64,000 bases of DNA from an uncultured Paracoccaceae bacterium. Its GTDB lineage: Bacteria; Pseudomonadota; Alphaproteobacteria; Rhodobacterales; Rhodobacteraceae. The stretch lies in contig CANLQK010000002.1 of the NCBI GenBank assembly GCA_947493255.1, forward strand, positions 124,001-188,000, read 5' to 3'. The notes beneath the pieces are model-generated. The model made no database searches. It saw only the letters and a program-made list of their open reading frames with translations, and was not told the DNA's origin. Below are positions 1 to 7,996 of the stretch, piece by piece (position 1 is the first letter of the stretch; every line of letters begins with the position of its first letter). The position numbers and the translations under genes are program-made.

Positions 1-470
1 AAGCCGCTAATGGAAAGGTTGAATTCAAGGCGCCACTGGTTGTGACTGCCCCGACCTACAACATCATCAACGAGCTGAAAGAAGAGGGCGATTGGGAAAT
101 CCTGCAGAAATACGCAGGGTTCGAATTCGACGATAACGCGCCAAAAGAAAAGGCACGTACCGAGTACGACAACATCCTTTACCTCGAACGTCCGGGCTGT
201 AACCTGTGTATGGGTAACCAAGAAAAAGCCGCCAAAGGCGACGTTGTATTGGCGACGTCCACACGCCTATTCCAAGGCCGTGTTGTGGCTGACCTTCCTG
301 AAAAGAAAGGTGAATCCCTGCTCGGGTCCACACCGGTTGTTGTTCTGTCTGCAATTCTTGGCCGCACACCAACATTGGACGAATACAAAACAGCAGTCGA
401 AGGCATCGACCTGACCAAGTTTGCTCCACCAAAGCAAACGCCAATTGGTGCGAAGTCTATGCACTTCTAA
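1..470 (+). CDS. acnB: Aconitate hydratase B, C-terminal end (partial)
   Basis: The reading frame is open from the left edge of the window (first full codon at base 3) and ends at TAA 468-470, so only about the last 155 residues are seen. The stretch YLERPGCNLCMGNQ carries the cysteines CNLC of the [4Fe-4S] cluster region and matches the AcnB end domain (RPGCsLCMGNQ), followed by STRLFQGR. AcnB interconverts citrate and isocitrate in the TCA cycle in the cytoplasm. It is followed directly by a strong terminator, so it is the last gene of its transcript. Assignment to AcnB rather than AcnA is by the CxxC motif lying near the C-terminus. Confidence 0.93.
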   Translation, partial: AANGKVEFKAPLVVTAPTYNIINELKEEGDWEILQKYAGFEFDDNAPKEKARTEYDNILYLERPGCNLCMGNQEKAAKGDVVLATSTRLFQGRVVADLPEKKGESLLGSTPVVVLSAILGRTPTLDEYKTAVEGIDLTKFAPPKQTPIGAKSMHF

Positions 471-494
471 ATCGGTCTACATCCTAGATATACG

Positions 495-524
495 CGGGCG
501 TCCCATTGGGGCGCCCGTTTTTAT
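495..524 (+). terminator. Rho-independent terminator of acnB
   Basis: The arms CGGGCG (495-500) and CGCCCG (512-517) pair around an 11-base loop and are followed by a run of five T. It lies 25 bases after the acnB stop codon. Confidence 0.85.
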
Positions 525-790
525 TCGTTAACGTACATATGACTGATGGGTAGGTTCTAGATCGGCCTAAAGGCCACTGTGAAGACTTTGCTGACGTTCA
601 CTTCAAAGGCGCTAATCGCCGCTTGCTACGTAGAACTTCGTTTAGGTCAAATCAAACCGCTGTCAAAATTCAGGGCAAACAACCGTAACGCAATCTATGT
701 GTGCTGTATTCCAAAAGGGCATATTACCGATAAAGAAGCTTTTACTATTCTGCCTCAATCTGAACGCGTCATTTGATTGGACGCATGTTT
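525..790. other. Intergenic gap with no convincing gene
   Basis: The gap lies between the acnB terminator and the convergent aldolase gene. A GTG-initiated 65-codon frame at 579-776 (+) exists, but it has no clear ribosome binding site, no recognisable domain and unusual cysteine-rich content, so I do not call it. Nothing else is seen here. Confidence 0.4.
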
Positions 791-1828
791 CTAGAAATAA
801 GATTTTGCCATTTCGGGTAACCCTTGTGGCTTAATATGACTACCACGATCCGCCGCACCAAAGCTTTCGTAGCGCTGTTCACAAACTGACTGCATGGCAG
901 AGATAGAGGGCGCCAGATACTTACGTGGGTCAAATTCCGCTGGGTTGTCTGTGAAAACCTTACGGATCGCACCTGTCATTGCCATGCGCAAATCCGTATC
1001 CACGTTGACCTTTCGCACGCCGTATTTGATCCCTTTTTGAATCTCTTCAACCGGCACCCCCCAAGTCGGCTTTATTTCACCACCATGGGCATTGATAATT
1101 TCCTGTAAGTCGTCCGGAACCGATGACGCCCCATGCATCACGAGGGGAACGTTCGGAATGCGGTTATGGATTTCCTTGAGCCGATCAATTGCAAGGATAT
1201 CCCCATCCGGTTTGCGTGTGAATTTGTAAGCCCCATGCGATGTCCCGATGGCAACGGCCAATGCATCCACCTTCGTCAGTTCAACAAACTGGGCGGCCTC
1301 GTCCGGGTCGGTCAGCAACATGTCTTTTGAAAGGACACCATCAAACCCATGGCCGTCCTCGGCTTCACCGCGTCCTGTTTCAAGGCTGCCAAGATGCCCG
1401 ATTTCACCCTCGACGGACACACCAACGAGATGCGCCATCTCGACGACTTTGGAAGTGACCGAAACGTTTTGTTCGAATGTTGTCGGCGTTGCACCGTCCT
1501 CGGACAAGGAGCCATCCATCATCACCGAGCTGAAGCCGTTCGCGATGGCGGACATACAGGTTGCTGGCGAATTGCCGTGATCTTGGTGCATGCAGACAGG
1601 AACGTGCGGGTAAAGTTCAATCGCAGCTTTGATCAGGTGCGACAGGACGATGTCATTGGCAAATGCCCGCGCCCCACGACTGGCCTGCATGATCACCGGG
1701 CTGTTCGTTGCATCCGCCGCCCCCATAATGGCGAGCATCTGTTCCATGTTATTGACGTTGAATGCGGGGATGGCATAGCCGTGCAAACAGGCGTCATCCA
1801 TCAATTGCTTGAGCGAAACGAGGGCCAT
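791..1828 (-). CDS. fba: Class II fructose-1,6-bisphosphate aldolase, Calvin-cycle subtype
   Basis: 345 residues, the usual length of the CbbA-type class II aldolases. MHQDHG (zinc ligand His and catalytic Asp region), [19 protein letters not shown] and MHGASS are the zinc and phosphate binding motifs, and NVDTDLRMA follows. The enzyme cleaves fructose-1,6-bisphosphate to glyceraldehyde-3-phosphate and dihydroxyacetone phosphate (DHAP), or runs in reverse in gluconeogenesis. It is the last gene of the minus-strand operon after dihydroxyacetone kinase, so DHAP made by the kinase can enter central metabolism here. The upstream neighbour, a fructose bisphosphatase, is a wreck. Start at ATG 1828 with GGA upstream. 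Confidence 0.95.
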   Translation of the reverse strand: MALVSLKQLMDDACLHGYAIPAFNVNNMEQMLAIMGAADATNSPVIMQASRGARAFANDIVLSHLIKAAIELYPHVPVCMHQDHGNSPATCMSAIANGFSSVMMDGSLSEDGATPTTFEQNVSVTSKVVEMAHLVGVSVEGEIGHLGSLETGRGEAEDGHGFDGVLSKDMLLTDPDEAAQFVELTKVDALAVAIGTSHGAYKFTRKPDGDILAIDRLKEIHNRIPNVPLVMHGASSVPDDLQEIINAHGGEIKPTWGVPVEEIQKGIKYGVRKVNVDTDLRMAMTGAIRKVFTDNPAEFDPRKYLAPSISAMQSVCEQRYESFGAADRGSHIKPQGLPEMAKSYF

Positions 1829-1834
1829 TTTGGG

Positions 1835-2071
1835 TGTCCAATTCTTGATCAGGAAGAGTTGGCGCGGGGGAAGTCAAACTTTTCACGCGCACTAAGGATA
1901 ACGAAGGTTCTTTGATGGGGGCGTCACTGGTCAGCTGCGACACAGTGACGATCGATCCGACAGACAGATCAACGTCCAAATTTGAGGACCCATCCAGCGG
2001 ATCATAGGCCGAAACTAAGCGCCTTTGGCCGCATGGCGGGCTAGGTAGGCGCTTAGTTCCATTGTAGGCAT
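1835..2071 (-). pseudogene. fbp: Remnant of fructose-1,6-bisphosphatase gene
   Basis: Between dihydroxyacetone kinase and aldolase, the minus strand holds two disconnected pieces. From ATG 2071 (or 2062) the frame reads MPTMELSAYLARHAAKGA and stops at 2015-2017; this looks like an FBPase N-terminal helix. Shortly after, in another frame, comes LVSAYDPLDGSSNLDVDLSVGS (about 2014-1945). It contains DPLDGSSN, the metal and substrate binding signature of FBPases, which normally lies around residue 100 or later. The catalytic region between the pieces and the whole C-terminal half are missing. An inverted repeat (2011-2024 and 2047-2060, 13 of 14 bases) spans the junction. The N-terminal match is by resemblance only; the signature motif is firm. 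Confidence 0.72.
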
Positions 2072-2072
2072 A

Positions 2073-3692
2073 TCAGCTGGCCAGATGTTCAAACAAACGG
2101 GCTACAGCCTCTGCTCCCGGGTCGATATGACCATCAAGCTGTTCAGCGTTGATGTAGCTGGCGCGCCCTGCATTGGCCGACGTCAGTGTTGCCGTATATG
2201 TCGCGCCATTGCGTGCGGCTTTGGCAGCGGCGGGCAGCCCGTCATCCAACGCCTCAAGTGCTGGCAAGAGCGCGTCAACCATGGTGCGGTCTCCAGGATT
2301 GGCACCACCAATCTGGCGCATCCGGTCAAGGCCTGCGATCAAAGCATCCCGCATGGCCATACCGGAAGATGATGCATCCCCAGCTGCCGCAAAGAAGATC
2401 GCCAGTAGCACGCCGGACGACCCGCCCATCGTTTGGCTGAGTTCCAGTCCAATGGCACGGTAAAGCTGCGTATGGTCCGCTAAAGGCAGGGTATCCATCG
2501 CTTCGATCAAGGCGCGCGCAGCACCTGCGAGCGTCGACCCCGTATCACCATCACCCGATTTGGCGTCGAGCAAGTTCAGGTCATCTTCGGCGGCAATCAG
2601 AACGTCACAACAATCTGTCAGGAACGCCTTTGTCGCCGCATGCTCGGACGCTGGCGCACGAATTGGCGTCAGACCATCCGGTAGAGGCAAAACCGTTGGG
2701 GTTTCGACTTTATTACACCCTGGCCAAGCAGACACCTTTGCGTTTTCTGTCAGGAATGCTTCGTCACCGTCGGCCAGTTCGCACACGGAGATCGAAAACC
2801 CGTGCATGTCCAATGCTGTCATCATAGCGCTTGGTCCAACAACAAGGCGGATGTTCTTGCCAAAATCGGACGACAATAGACTGTCCGTCAGAATTGCCAT
2901 TTCAAGGCAAGATGCCCCGCCGAGGTTATTGATCAGCGCGACATGGGGCGTGTTTGGCATCTCCGCGCTCAATTTTTCGGTCATCTTGCTGATCGCATCA
3001 ACGGCCCCGGCTGATGCAACCTGTTCCACCCCCGCTTCACCATGAATGCCAAGGCCAAGTTCTGCCATTCCTGGTGGAATACGGTCTTCTTTCAGCGATC
3101 CGGGAACCGAACAGGTGTCCAACGACAGACCAATGCTGCGTGTAGACGCAATTACGCGTTCAGCTGCAATTGTGCAGGCTTCTAAATTGGCACCGTTTTG
3201 CGCCATAGCACCTGCGATTTTATGCACGAACAACGTCCCTGCAAGGCCGCGTGCCTGTGGCAAGTCAGGTAGCGCGACATCATCGTCAACAATCACCACG
3301 CTAACCTTATGACCAAAGGCGCGCGCGCGTTCCGCTGCCAACCCGAAATTCAATCGATCACCGGTGTAATTTTTCACAATCAGCAAACAACCTGCGGGGC
3401 CTGTAACCGCAAGAATTGCTGCAAGCACAGCGTCCACCGATGGCGAAGCAAATACGTCACCACAAACTGCTGCCGTCAGCATGCCTTCGCCAACGAAACC
3501 CGCATGGGCCGGTTCATGCCCAGACCCGCCGCCAGATACCAGCGCGACCTTAGACTTGTCCCAATCCGATCGTACAACCACACGGATATGGGGGTAACCA
3601 TCCAGCCGTGTCAGCGAACCACCTGATGCGGCAATCGTGCCGTCAATCGCTTCGGTCACCATGTCCTGTTTGGAATTGATAAACTGTTTCAT
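2073..3692 (-). CDS. dhaK: ATP-dependent dihydroxyacetone kinase (DhaK-DhaL fusion)
   Basis: 539 residues. The N-terminal DhaK domain (about 1-330) has SGGGSGHEPAHAGF, KNYTGDRLNFG and GLGIHGEAG, whose His is the residue that binds dihydroxyacetone covalently as a hemiaminal. The C-terminal DhaL domain (about 350-539) has KSGDGDTGSTLAGAA, where the Asp residues bind Mg-ATP, and TMGGSSGVL. The two-domain fusion marks the ATP-using type rather than the PTS-linked DhaKLM type. It phosphorylates dihydroxyacetone (or glyceraldehyde-like trioses) to DHAP. The gene follows the transporter ATPase by 10 bases and feeds the downstream aldolase, which suggests that the imported substrate yields a triose. 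Confidence 0.93.
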   Translation of the reverse strand: MKQFINSKQDMVTEAIDGTIAASGGSLTRLDGYPHIRVVVRSDWDKSKVALVSGGGSGHEPAHAGFVGEGMLTAAVCGDVFASPSVDAVLAAILAVTGPAGCLLIVKNYTGDRLNFGLAAERARAFGHKVSVVIVDDDVALPDLPQARGLAGTLFVHKIAGAMAQNGANLEACTIAAERVIASTRSIGLSLDTCSVPGSLKEDRIPPGMAELGLGIHGEAGVEQVASAGAVDAISKMTEKLSAEMPNTPHVALINNLGGASCLEMAILTDSLLSSDFGKNIRLVVGPSAMMTALDMHGFSISVCELADGDEAFLTENAKVSAWPGCNKVETPTVLPLPDGLTPIRAPASEHAATKAFLTDCCDVLIAAEDDLNLLDAKSGDGDTGSTLAGAARALIEAMDTLPLADHTQLYRAIGLELSQTMGGSSGVLLAIFFAAAGDASSSGMAMRDALIAGLDRMRQIGGANPGDRTMVDALLPALEALDDGLPAAAKAARNGATYTATLTSANAGRASYINAEQLDGHIDPGAEAVARLFEHLAS

Positions 3693-3702
3693 GGTGTGTC
3701 TC

Positions 3703-4698
3703 CTAAGAAATACGAGCGCCAGAGGCGTCGAAAAAGAATGGTTTGTCGGGGCGAATTTTGATGATGTCCCCTTCCTTAAGTGTCGTGTGCGCGTCCGTCA
3801 CCGTGATCAAATCGTGGGATTTGAATGACAGATGCAGGCGGGTCTGATCACCCAAATGTTCAACCCGTTGCACAAAACTGTCTTCGCCGTCGCCCTGCAT
3901 GATCTGCTCAGGACGCAGCCCGATATGAGTCGCCGCGCTGGGTGCGCCGCCAAAAACATCAGACGGCAACACGTTAATGCGCGGTTGCCCCAAACGGCTG
4001 GCCGCATAGATGCTCACCGGATCTTCATAAATCTCGCGCGGGCTGCCGAATTGAACCAGTTTACCGTCATCAAGCACACCAACGTGCGTGGCCATTGTCA
4101 TGGCTTCGGTTTGGTCGTGCGTAACGTAAAGCATCGTCGCACCTGAATCGGCCTGAATGCTTTTAAGTTCGATCCGCAGATCAGATCGCAACTTGGCGTC
4201 CAGCGAACTCAGCGGTTCGTCCATCAAATACACAGACGGTTCGCGCACCAATGCACGTCCAATCGACACGCGCTGCATTTCACCACCTGACAAGGCTGTC
4301 GCCTTGTTGTCGAGCTTATGGCTGATCTGCAAAACCTCGGCCACAGCTCCGACCTTGCGATCAATTTCATCCTGCGGGGTGTTCAGGATTGGCGACTTGA
4401 GTGGGAATTCAAGGTTTTGGCGCACGGTCAAATGCGGATAGAGCGAGTATTGTTGGAACACCATCGCCACATCGCGTTGCGCTGGCGTCAAGGATGCCAC
4501 GTCGCGTCCGCCAATAGAAACGCTGCCTGTGTCGGGCTTATCCAGCCCCGCCACCATCCGTAGTGTTGTCGTCTTGCCAGCACCAGTTGGCCCAAGCAGC
4601 ACAACGAATGCGCCATCGGGAATGGTCAGGCTGACGTCATCAAGAGCGATTTCATCGCCGTAAGATTTCGAAATTCCTGTAAGGGTCACTTCAGCCAT
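3703..4698 (-). CDS. ABC transporter ATPase, sugar/polyol type (first of two)
   Basis: 331 residues. Walker A GPTGAGKTT (about 36-44), Q-loop FQQYSLYPHL, signature LSGGEMQR, Walker B VYLMDEP and H-loop YVTHDQTEAM are all intact. The C-terminal third is the TOBE/MalK-like regulatory domain (IGLRPEQI). It energises import with the two permeases upstream. The start overlaps the end of the second ATPase gene by 8 bases. A pair of different MalK-type ATPases in one operon is also found in the rhizobial glycerol transporter (GlpST); this is family knowledge and does not settle the substrate here. Confidence 0.9.
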   Translation of the reverse strand: MAEVTLTGISKSYGDEIALDDVSLTIPDGAFVVLLGPTGAGKTTTLRMVAGLDKPDTGSVSIGGRDVASLTPAQRDVAMVFQQYSLYPHLTVRQNLEFPLKSPILNTPQDEIDRKVGAVAEVLQISHKLDNKATALSGGEMQRVSIGRALVREPSVYLMDEPLSSLDAKLRSDLRIELKSIQADSGATMLYVTHDQTEAMTMATHVGVLDDGKLVQFGSPREIYEDPVSIYAASRLGQPRINVLPSDVFGGAPSAATHIGLRPEQIMQGDGEDSFVQRVEHLGDQTRLHLSFKSHDLITVTDAHTTLKEGDIIKIRPDKPFFFDASGARIS

Positions 4699-5788
4699 GG
4701 ATCAGCACTCCTTCGTTGGCTTGCGAACGAAGCGCCGCGCCTGTGTCCGCGTCAAACAAGGTGATTGTGCGCGGGTCAAATGTTAGTCCTGTTTGATCCC
4801 CGACATTTACTTTGTCAGAACTGGCCACGCGGGCTTTGATATCACCGTTTGCAGTTTCAAGCGTCACGATCTGCGTCGTTCCCAGGTATTCTGTTGCCTT
4901 AACCCGACCACGATAGGCCGCACTGTCATCTAGACGTACATGTTCTGGTCGAATGCCGAACGACATCGCACCATTGGCGCCATCAATGCTTTGCGGAACA
5001 TTAAGCGCGATATCGTTCAATTGGACCTCAGTCCCGCCCTTGCCGATCATTCCTTGGAAATCGAGGAAGTTCATGGGCGGCGAGCCGATAAACTGAGCCA
5101 CGAATTTGGTCGCAGGCCAATCGTAGATGTCTTGCGGCACACCGAATTGTTCGACCACACCGTGGTTCATCACCACAATCTTGTCGCCCATCTGCATCGC
5201 CTCTAGCTGGTCATGAGTCACGTAGACTGTCGTGGCGTTCATGCGGTCATGCAGGGCGCGAAGTTCTTCGGACATATGTTCGCGAAATTCTGCATCAAGC
5301 GCACCCAGCGGTTCATCCATAAAGAATGCTTTGGGGTCGCGTACGATGGCACGGCCAAGGGCAACGCGCTGGCGATCCCCACCAGACAGCCCACCCACGG
5401 GTTTGTTCAGAATGTCGGTGATGCCAAGGATCTCGGCGATCTCATCGACCTTCTTTTTCACGGCTGCCTTGGGCATCCCTTGGGACCGCAACGGGTAGCT
5501 GATATTCTTGCCCACGTTCATATGTGGGTACAGCGCAAACATCTGGAACACGAAAGCAATATCGCGCTGGGATGCGGGCTTCATACCCACTTCCTCGCCG
5601 TCGATATAAATCTCGCCCGATGTGGGCAATTCGAGGCCCGCCATCATCCGAAGTGTCGTCGTTTTGCCGCAGCCAGACGGCCCCAGCAGCATAAAGAATT
5701 CGCCGTCCTCAATGGTGAACGTCGAAGATTTCACCGCGTTGAACGCCCCGAAATCTTTGCGCACGTTTTCAATACGTATTTGTGCCAT
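4691..5788 (-). CDS. ABC transporter ATPase, UgpC/MalK type (second of two)
   Basis: 365 residues. Walker A GPSGCGKTT, Q-loop FQMFALYPHM, signature LSGGDRQR, Walker B AFFMDEP and H-loop YVTHDQLEAM are followed by a TOBE domain with FGIRPEHV. It probably forms a heterodimer with the neighbouring ATPase, since both genes overlap and neither lacks a key motif. It lies 2 bases after a small membrane protein gene. Role inferred: ATP hydrolysis for uptake of the sugar or polyol bound by the protein encoded at 7997-9331. Confidence 0.9.
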   Translation of the reverse strand: MAQIRIENVRKDFGAFNAVKSSTFTIEDGEFFMLLGPSGCGKTTTLRMMAGLELPTSGEIYIDGEEVGMKPASQRDIAFVFQMFALYPHMNVGKNISYPLRSQGMPKAAVKKKVDEIAEILGITDILNKPVGGLSGGDRQRVALGRAIVRDPKAFFMDEPLGALDAEFREHMSEELRALHDRMNATTVYVTHDQLEAMQMGDKIVVMNHGVVEQFGVPQDIYDWPATKFVAQFIGSPPMNFLDFQGMIGKGGTEVQLNDIALNVPQSIDGANGAMSFGIRPEHVRLDDSAAYRGRVKATEYLGTTQIVTLETANGDIKARVASSDKVNVGDQTGLTFDPRTITLFDADTGAALRSQANEGVLIHG

Positions 5789-5790
5789 GA

Positions 5791-5979
5791 TTACTCCGGA
5801 AAATGGCTGACGATGATGAACATCACCGTGCCGACAAGGGTGACAATGAAGGAATAGCTATAAAGGCCGATCACGAAGGGCTGCATCAGCATGAACACCC
5901 CCAATGCGATCAAGATCGTCGCCAGCATTTCCCATGGACCACGGCGGAACCGCAGCAAACCGTTAAGTATATTCATCAT
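5791..5979 (-). CDS. Small two-helix membrane protein of the ABC operon
   Basis: 62 residues with two hydrophobic helices (about 19-36 and 41-58), a short basic N-terminus with RFRRG, and no enzyme motif. Its start overlaps the permease stop by 4 bases (ATGA type), and the ATPase gene begins 2 bases after it, so it is translationally embedded in the transporter operon. The rhizobial glycerol ABC operon has a small membrane protein (GlpU) in the same kind of position. I infer an accessory subunit of the permease complex but have no motif to prove it. Confidence 0.75.
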   Translation of the reverse strand: MMNILNGLLRFRRGPWEMLATILIALGVFMLMQPFVIGLYSYSFIVTLVGTVMFIIVSHFPE

Positions 5980-6914
5980 TTGCGGACTGCTCCGAATGTG
6001 ATCCCGCGCAGCAGGTGTTTGCGCAAAAGGATGGTGAAGACCATGACCGGCACGAGGAAGATCGTCGCGCCCGCCGCCACCGCAGGCCAGTCTTTCCCGC
6101 TGGTGCCGATGATTGTCGGGATAAAGGGTGGTGCCGTTTGCGCGGTGCCGGATGTAAGCAGAACCGCAAAGGCGTATTCATTCCAGGCAAAGATCAAACA
6201 GAAGATGGCTGTCGATGCGATGCCCGTAGCCGCCTGTGGCAAAACCACTTTGTAGAACGCCTGAAACCGTGTGTAGCCATCAATCAATGCCGCTTCTTCG
6301 TATTCGATCGGGATTTCGTCGATAAACCCTTTCAACAACCAAACCGACAGGGACAGGTTTACCGCCGTATACAGCAGGATCATCCCAAGGTGCGTGTCGT
6401 TCAGACCCAGATTACGGAACATCAGAAAGATCGGAATGGCGACAGCAATAGGCGGCATCATCCGCGTGGACAGGATGAAGAACAACAAATCGTCCTTAAG
6501 CGGAACCTTGAACCGGCTGAATGCGTAGGCGGCCATTGTGCCCAAAACCATACACAGGAACGTCGATCCAAAGCCAATGATGACCGAATTCAAGAACCTC
6601 TCACCGTACCGCGATGGGCCAGAAATAACGGTTCCGCGTTCCTGAACGATAGCATCATACCATGTGTCAGGTTCGCCTGCGGCCTCAAGCATGTCCGGCG
6701 TCGCACGGGTGCGTTCGGTGAACAGGTTCACATAGCCTTCAAGCGTTGGTTCGAACACGACCACTGGCGGATAGGCGATGGAATCTGCGGGGGATTTAAA
6801 CCCGGTCGCAATGATCCAAAGTAGGGGAACCAAGGTGATACAGGCATAGCCGATCACCAAAATTCCGGCGAACCATTTGGTGCCCTTTGTGGGCTCAGTG
6901 ACAGAAAAGCTCAT
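5976..6914 (-). CDS. ABC transporter inner-membrane permease (MalG-like)
   Basis: About 312 residues from ATG 6914 (MSFSVTEPTKGTKWF); an upstream in-frame ATG at 7016 would run deep into the preceding permease and is rejected. Six hydrophobic segments are visible. The EAA loop reads EYEEAALIDGYTRFQAFYKVVLP, the contact site for the ATPases. A periplasmic loop of about 100 residues follows the first helix. The start overlaps the upstream permease stop as ATGA, which indicates translational coupling. It belongs to the binding-protein-dependent sugar permease family. Confidence 0.9.
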   Translation of the reverse strand: MSFSVTEPTKGTKWFAGILVIGYACITLVPLLWIIATGFKSPADSIAYPPVVVFEPTLEGYVNLFTERTRATPDMLEAAGEPDTWYDAIVQERGTVISGPSRYGERFLNSVIIGFGSTFLCMVLGTMAAYAFSRFKVPLKDDLLFFILSTRMMPPIAVAIPIFLMFRNLGLNDTHLGMILLYTAVNLSLSVWLLKGFIDEIPIEYEEAALIDGYTRFQAFYKVVLPQAATGIASTAIFCLIFAWNEYAFAVLLTSGTAQTAPPFIPTIIGTSGKDWPAVAAGATIFLVPVMVFTILLRKHLLRGITFGAVRK

Positions 6915-7858
6915 CTTTCTTTTACCTTGTTCAGGGCTTTGACGTAGATTGACGCAAGGCCAAAGACGGTCACGAAGAGGATCACAGCGTAGGCGCTGGA
7001 ATAACCCGTACGCCATTTCTCGAATGCTTCGCGTTTGAGGTCGATTGAGGTCAGCGTGGTGGTGTTACCCGGCCCGCCGCCTGTCAGTTGCACGACCAAA
7101 TCGAACATCTTGAAGTTCTCGATCCCTCGGAACAACACGGCCAGCATTAGGAACGGCAGCGCCATAGGGATCGTGATTGTCCAAAACTGGCGCCACTTGG
7201 ATGCACGGTCACATTCGGCGGCCTCATAAATACTGTCGGGAATGGATCGCAGACCCGCCAGACAGATCAACATAACGAAGGGCGTCCACATCCATGTGTC
7301 GGCAATCACGATTGCCCAAGGAGCCAGATGCACATCGCCAATCATCGAAAAACTTGCCGGATCAGCGCCCGTAAAGAAGGCGACCACGTAGTTAAACAAA
7401 CCAATTTGCGGCTGATACAGGAACGTCCAGAAATTACCGACAACAGCGGGGGACAACATCATCGGAAAGACGATGATCGTCGTCCACATGTCGTTGCCCT
7501 TAAATTTCTTGTTGATCAGATAGGCGAGAGCGAAGCCGATCAGAACCTGCAACGCGATCGTCCAGATCAGGAAATGCGCGGTGGCCTGCATCGTGTTCCA
7601 AACATCAGGGTCGGTTAGGATGCGTTCGTAATTGCGCAGACCGACCCATTCGACATCGTTGTTGGGGCGGTTAACGCGAAAATTGGTAAAGCTCAGCCGG
7701 ATGGTCCAGATCAGCGGAAAGATATTCACGGCCAATAGCAGGAAAATCGTGGGTGCCACGAATATCCACGCGATTGTCCGGTCAGACAGCCCGCGAATAC
7801 GTTTGGCCATACTGTCGGGCGTTTTTGCTGCCGCTGTTTCCATGGGGGAAAGGGTCAT
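6911..7858 (-). CDS. ABC transporter inner-membrane permease (MalF-like)
   Basis: About 315 residues from ATG 7858 (MTLSPMETAAAKT), chosen because AGGA lies 9 bases upstream; the longer frame to 7912 has a non-typical basic leader. It has six membrane segments and the EAA loop YEAAECDRASKWRQFWTITIP. It pairs with the MalG-like permease that it overlaps. Two hairpins separate it from the binding protein gene upstream, which probably lowers permease relative to binding-protein expression. Confidence 0.9.
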   Translation of the reverse strand: MTLSPMETAAAKTPDSMAKRIRGLSDRTIAWIFVAPTIFLLLAVNIFPLIWTIRLSFTNFRVNRPNNDVEWVGLRNYERILTDPDVWNTMQATAHFLIWTIALQVLIGFALAYLINKKFKGNDMWTTIIVFPMMLSPAVVGNFWTFLYQPQIGLFNYVVAFFTGADPASFSMIGDVHLAPWAIVIADTWMWTPFVMLICLAGLRSIPDSIYEAAECDRASKWRQFWTITIPMALPFLMLAVLFRGIENFKMFDLVVQLTGGGPGNTTTLTSIDLKREAFEKWRTGYSSAYAVILFVTVFGLASIYVKALNKVKER

Positions 7859-7920
7859 GGTGTGTGTCCTTGTCGCGGGGCGTGCATCCCTCGCGCAAAC
7901 GTCAATGTTCAAAGAAGGGC

Positions 7921-7980
7921 GCTCTGGCCGACCAACCGGCCGGCCAGAGCAGTTATCTGACGCCCCCTTCAGGAGGGGCG
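7921..7980 (-). promoter_or_regulatory. Tandem hairpins between binding-protein and permease genes
   Basis: A perfect 10-bp stem pairs 7921-7930 with 7941-7950 (GCTCTGGCCG and its complement). A second stem pairs CGCCCC (7961-7966) with GGGGCG (7975-7980). Neither is followed by a long U-run on the minus strand. Such elements after binding-protein genes usually protect the 3' end of the upstream message or partly attenuate transcription. Confidence 0.6.
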
Positions 7981-7996
7981 CCCGATAGGGAGGAAG

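Noticed and set aside
579-776. 65-codon plus-strand frame after acnB
   Set aside because: It has a GTG start without ribosome site and no recognisable motif, lies between a terminator and a convergent gene, and has odd residue composition.
2011-2060. Inverted repeat after the DHA kinase as transcription terminator
   Set aside because: The loop is 22 bases, no T-run follows, and the aldolase downstream appears to belong to the same operon; it is better explained as part of the fbp wreck.
5976-7016. Upstream start at 7016 for the MalG-like permease
   Set aside because: It would overlap the preceding permease by over 100 bases; the ATG at 6914 in ATGA overlap is far more natural.
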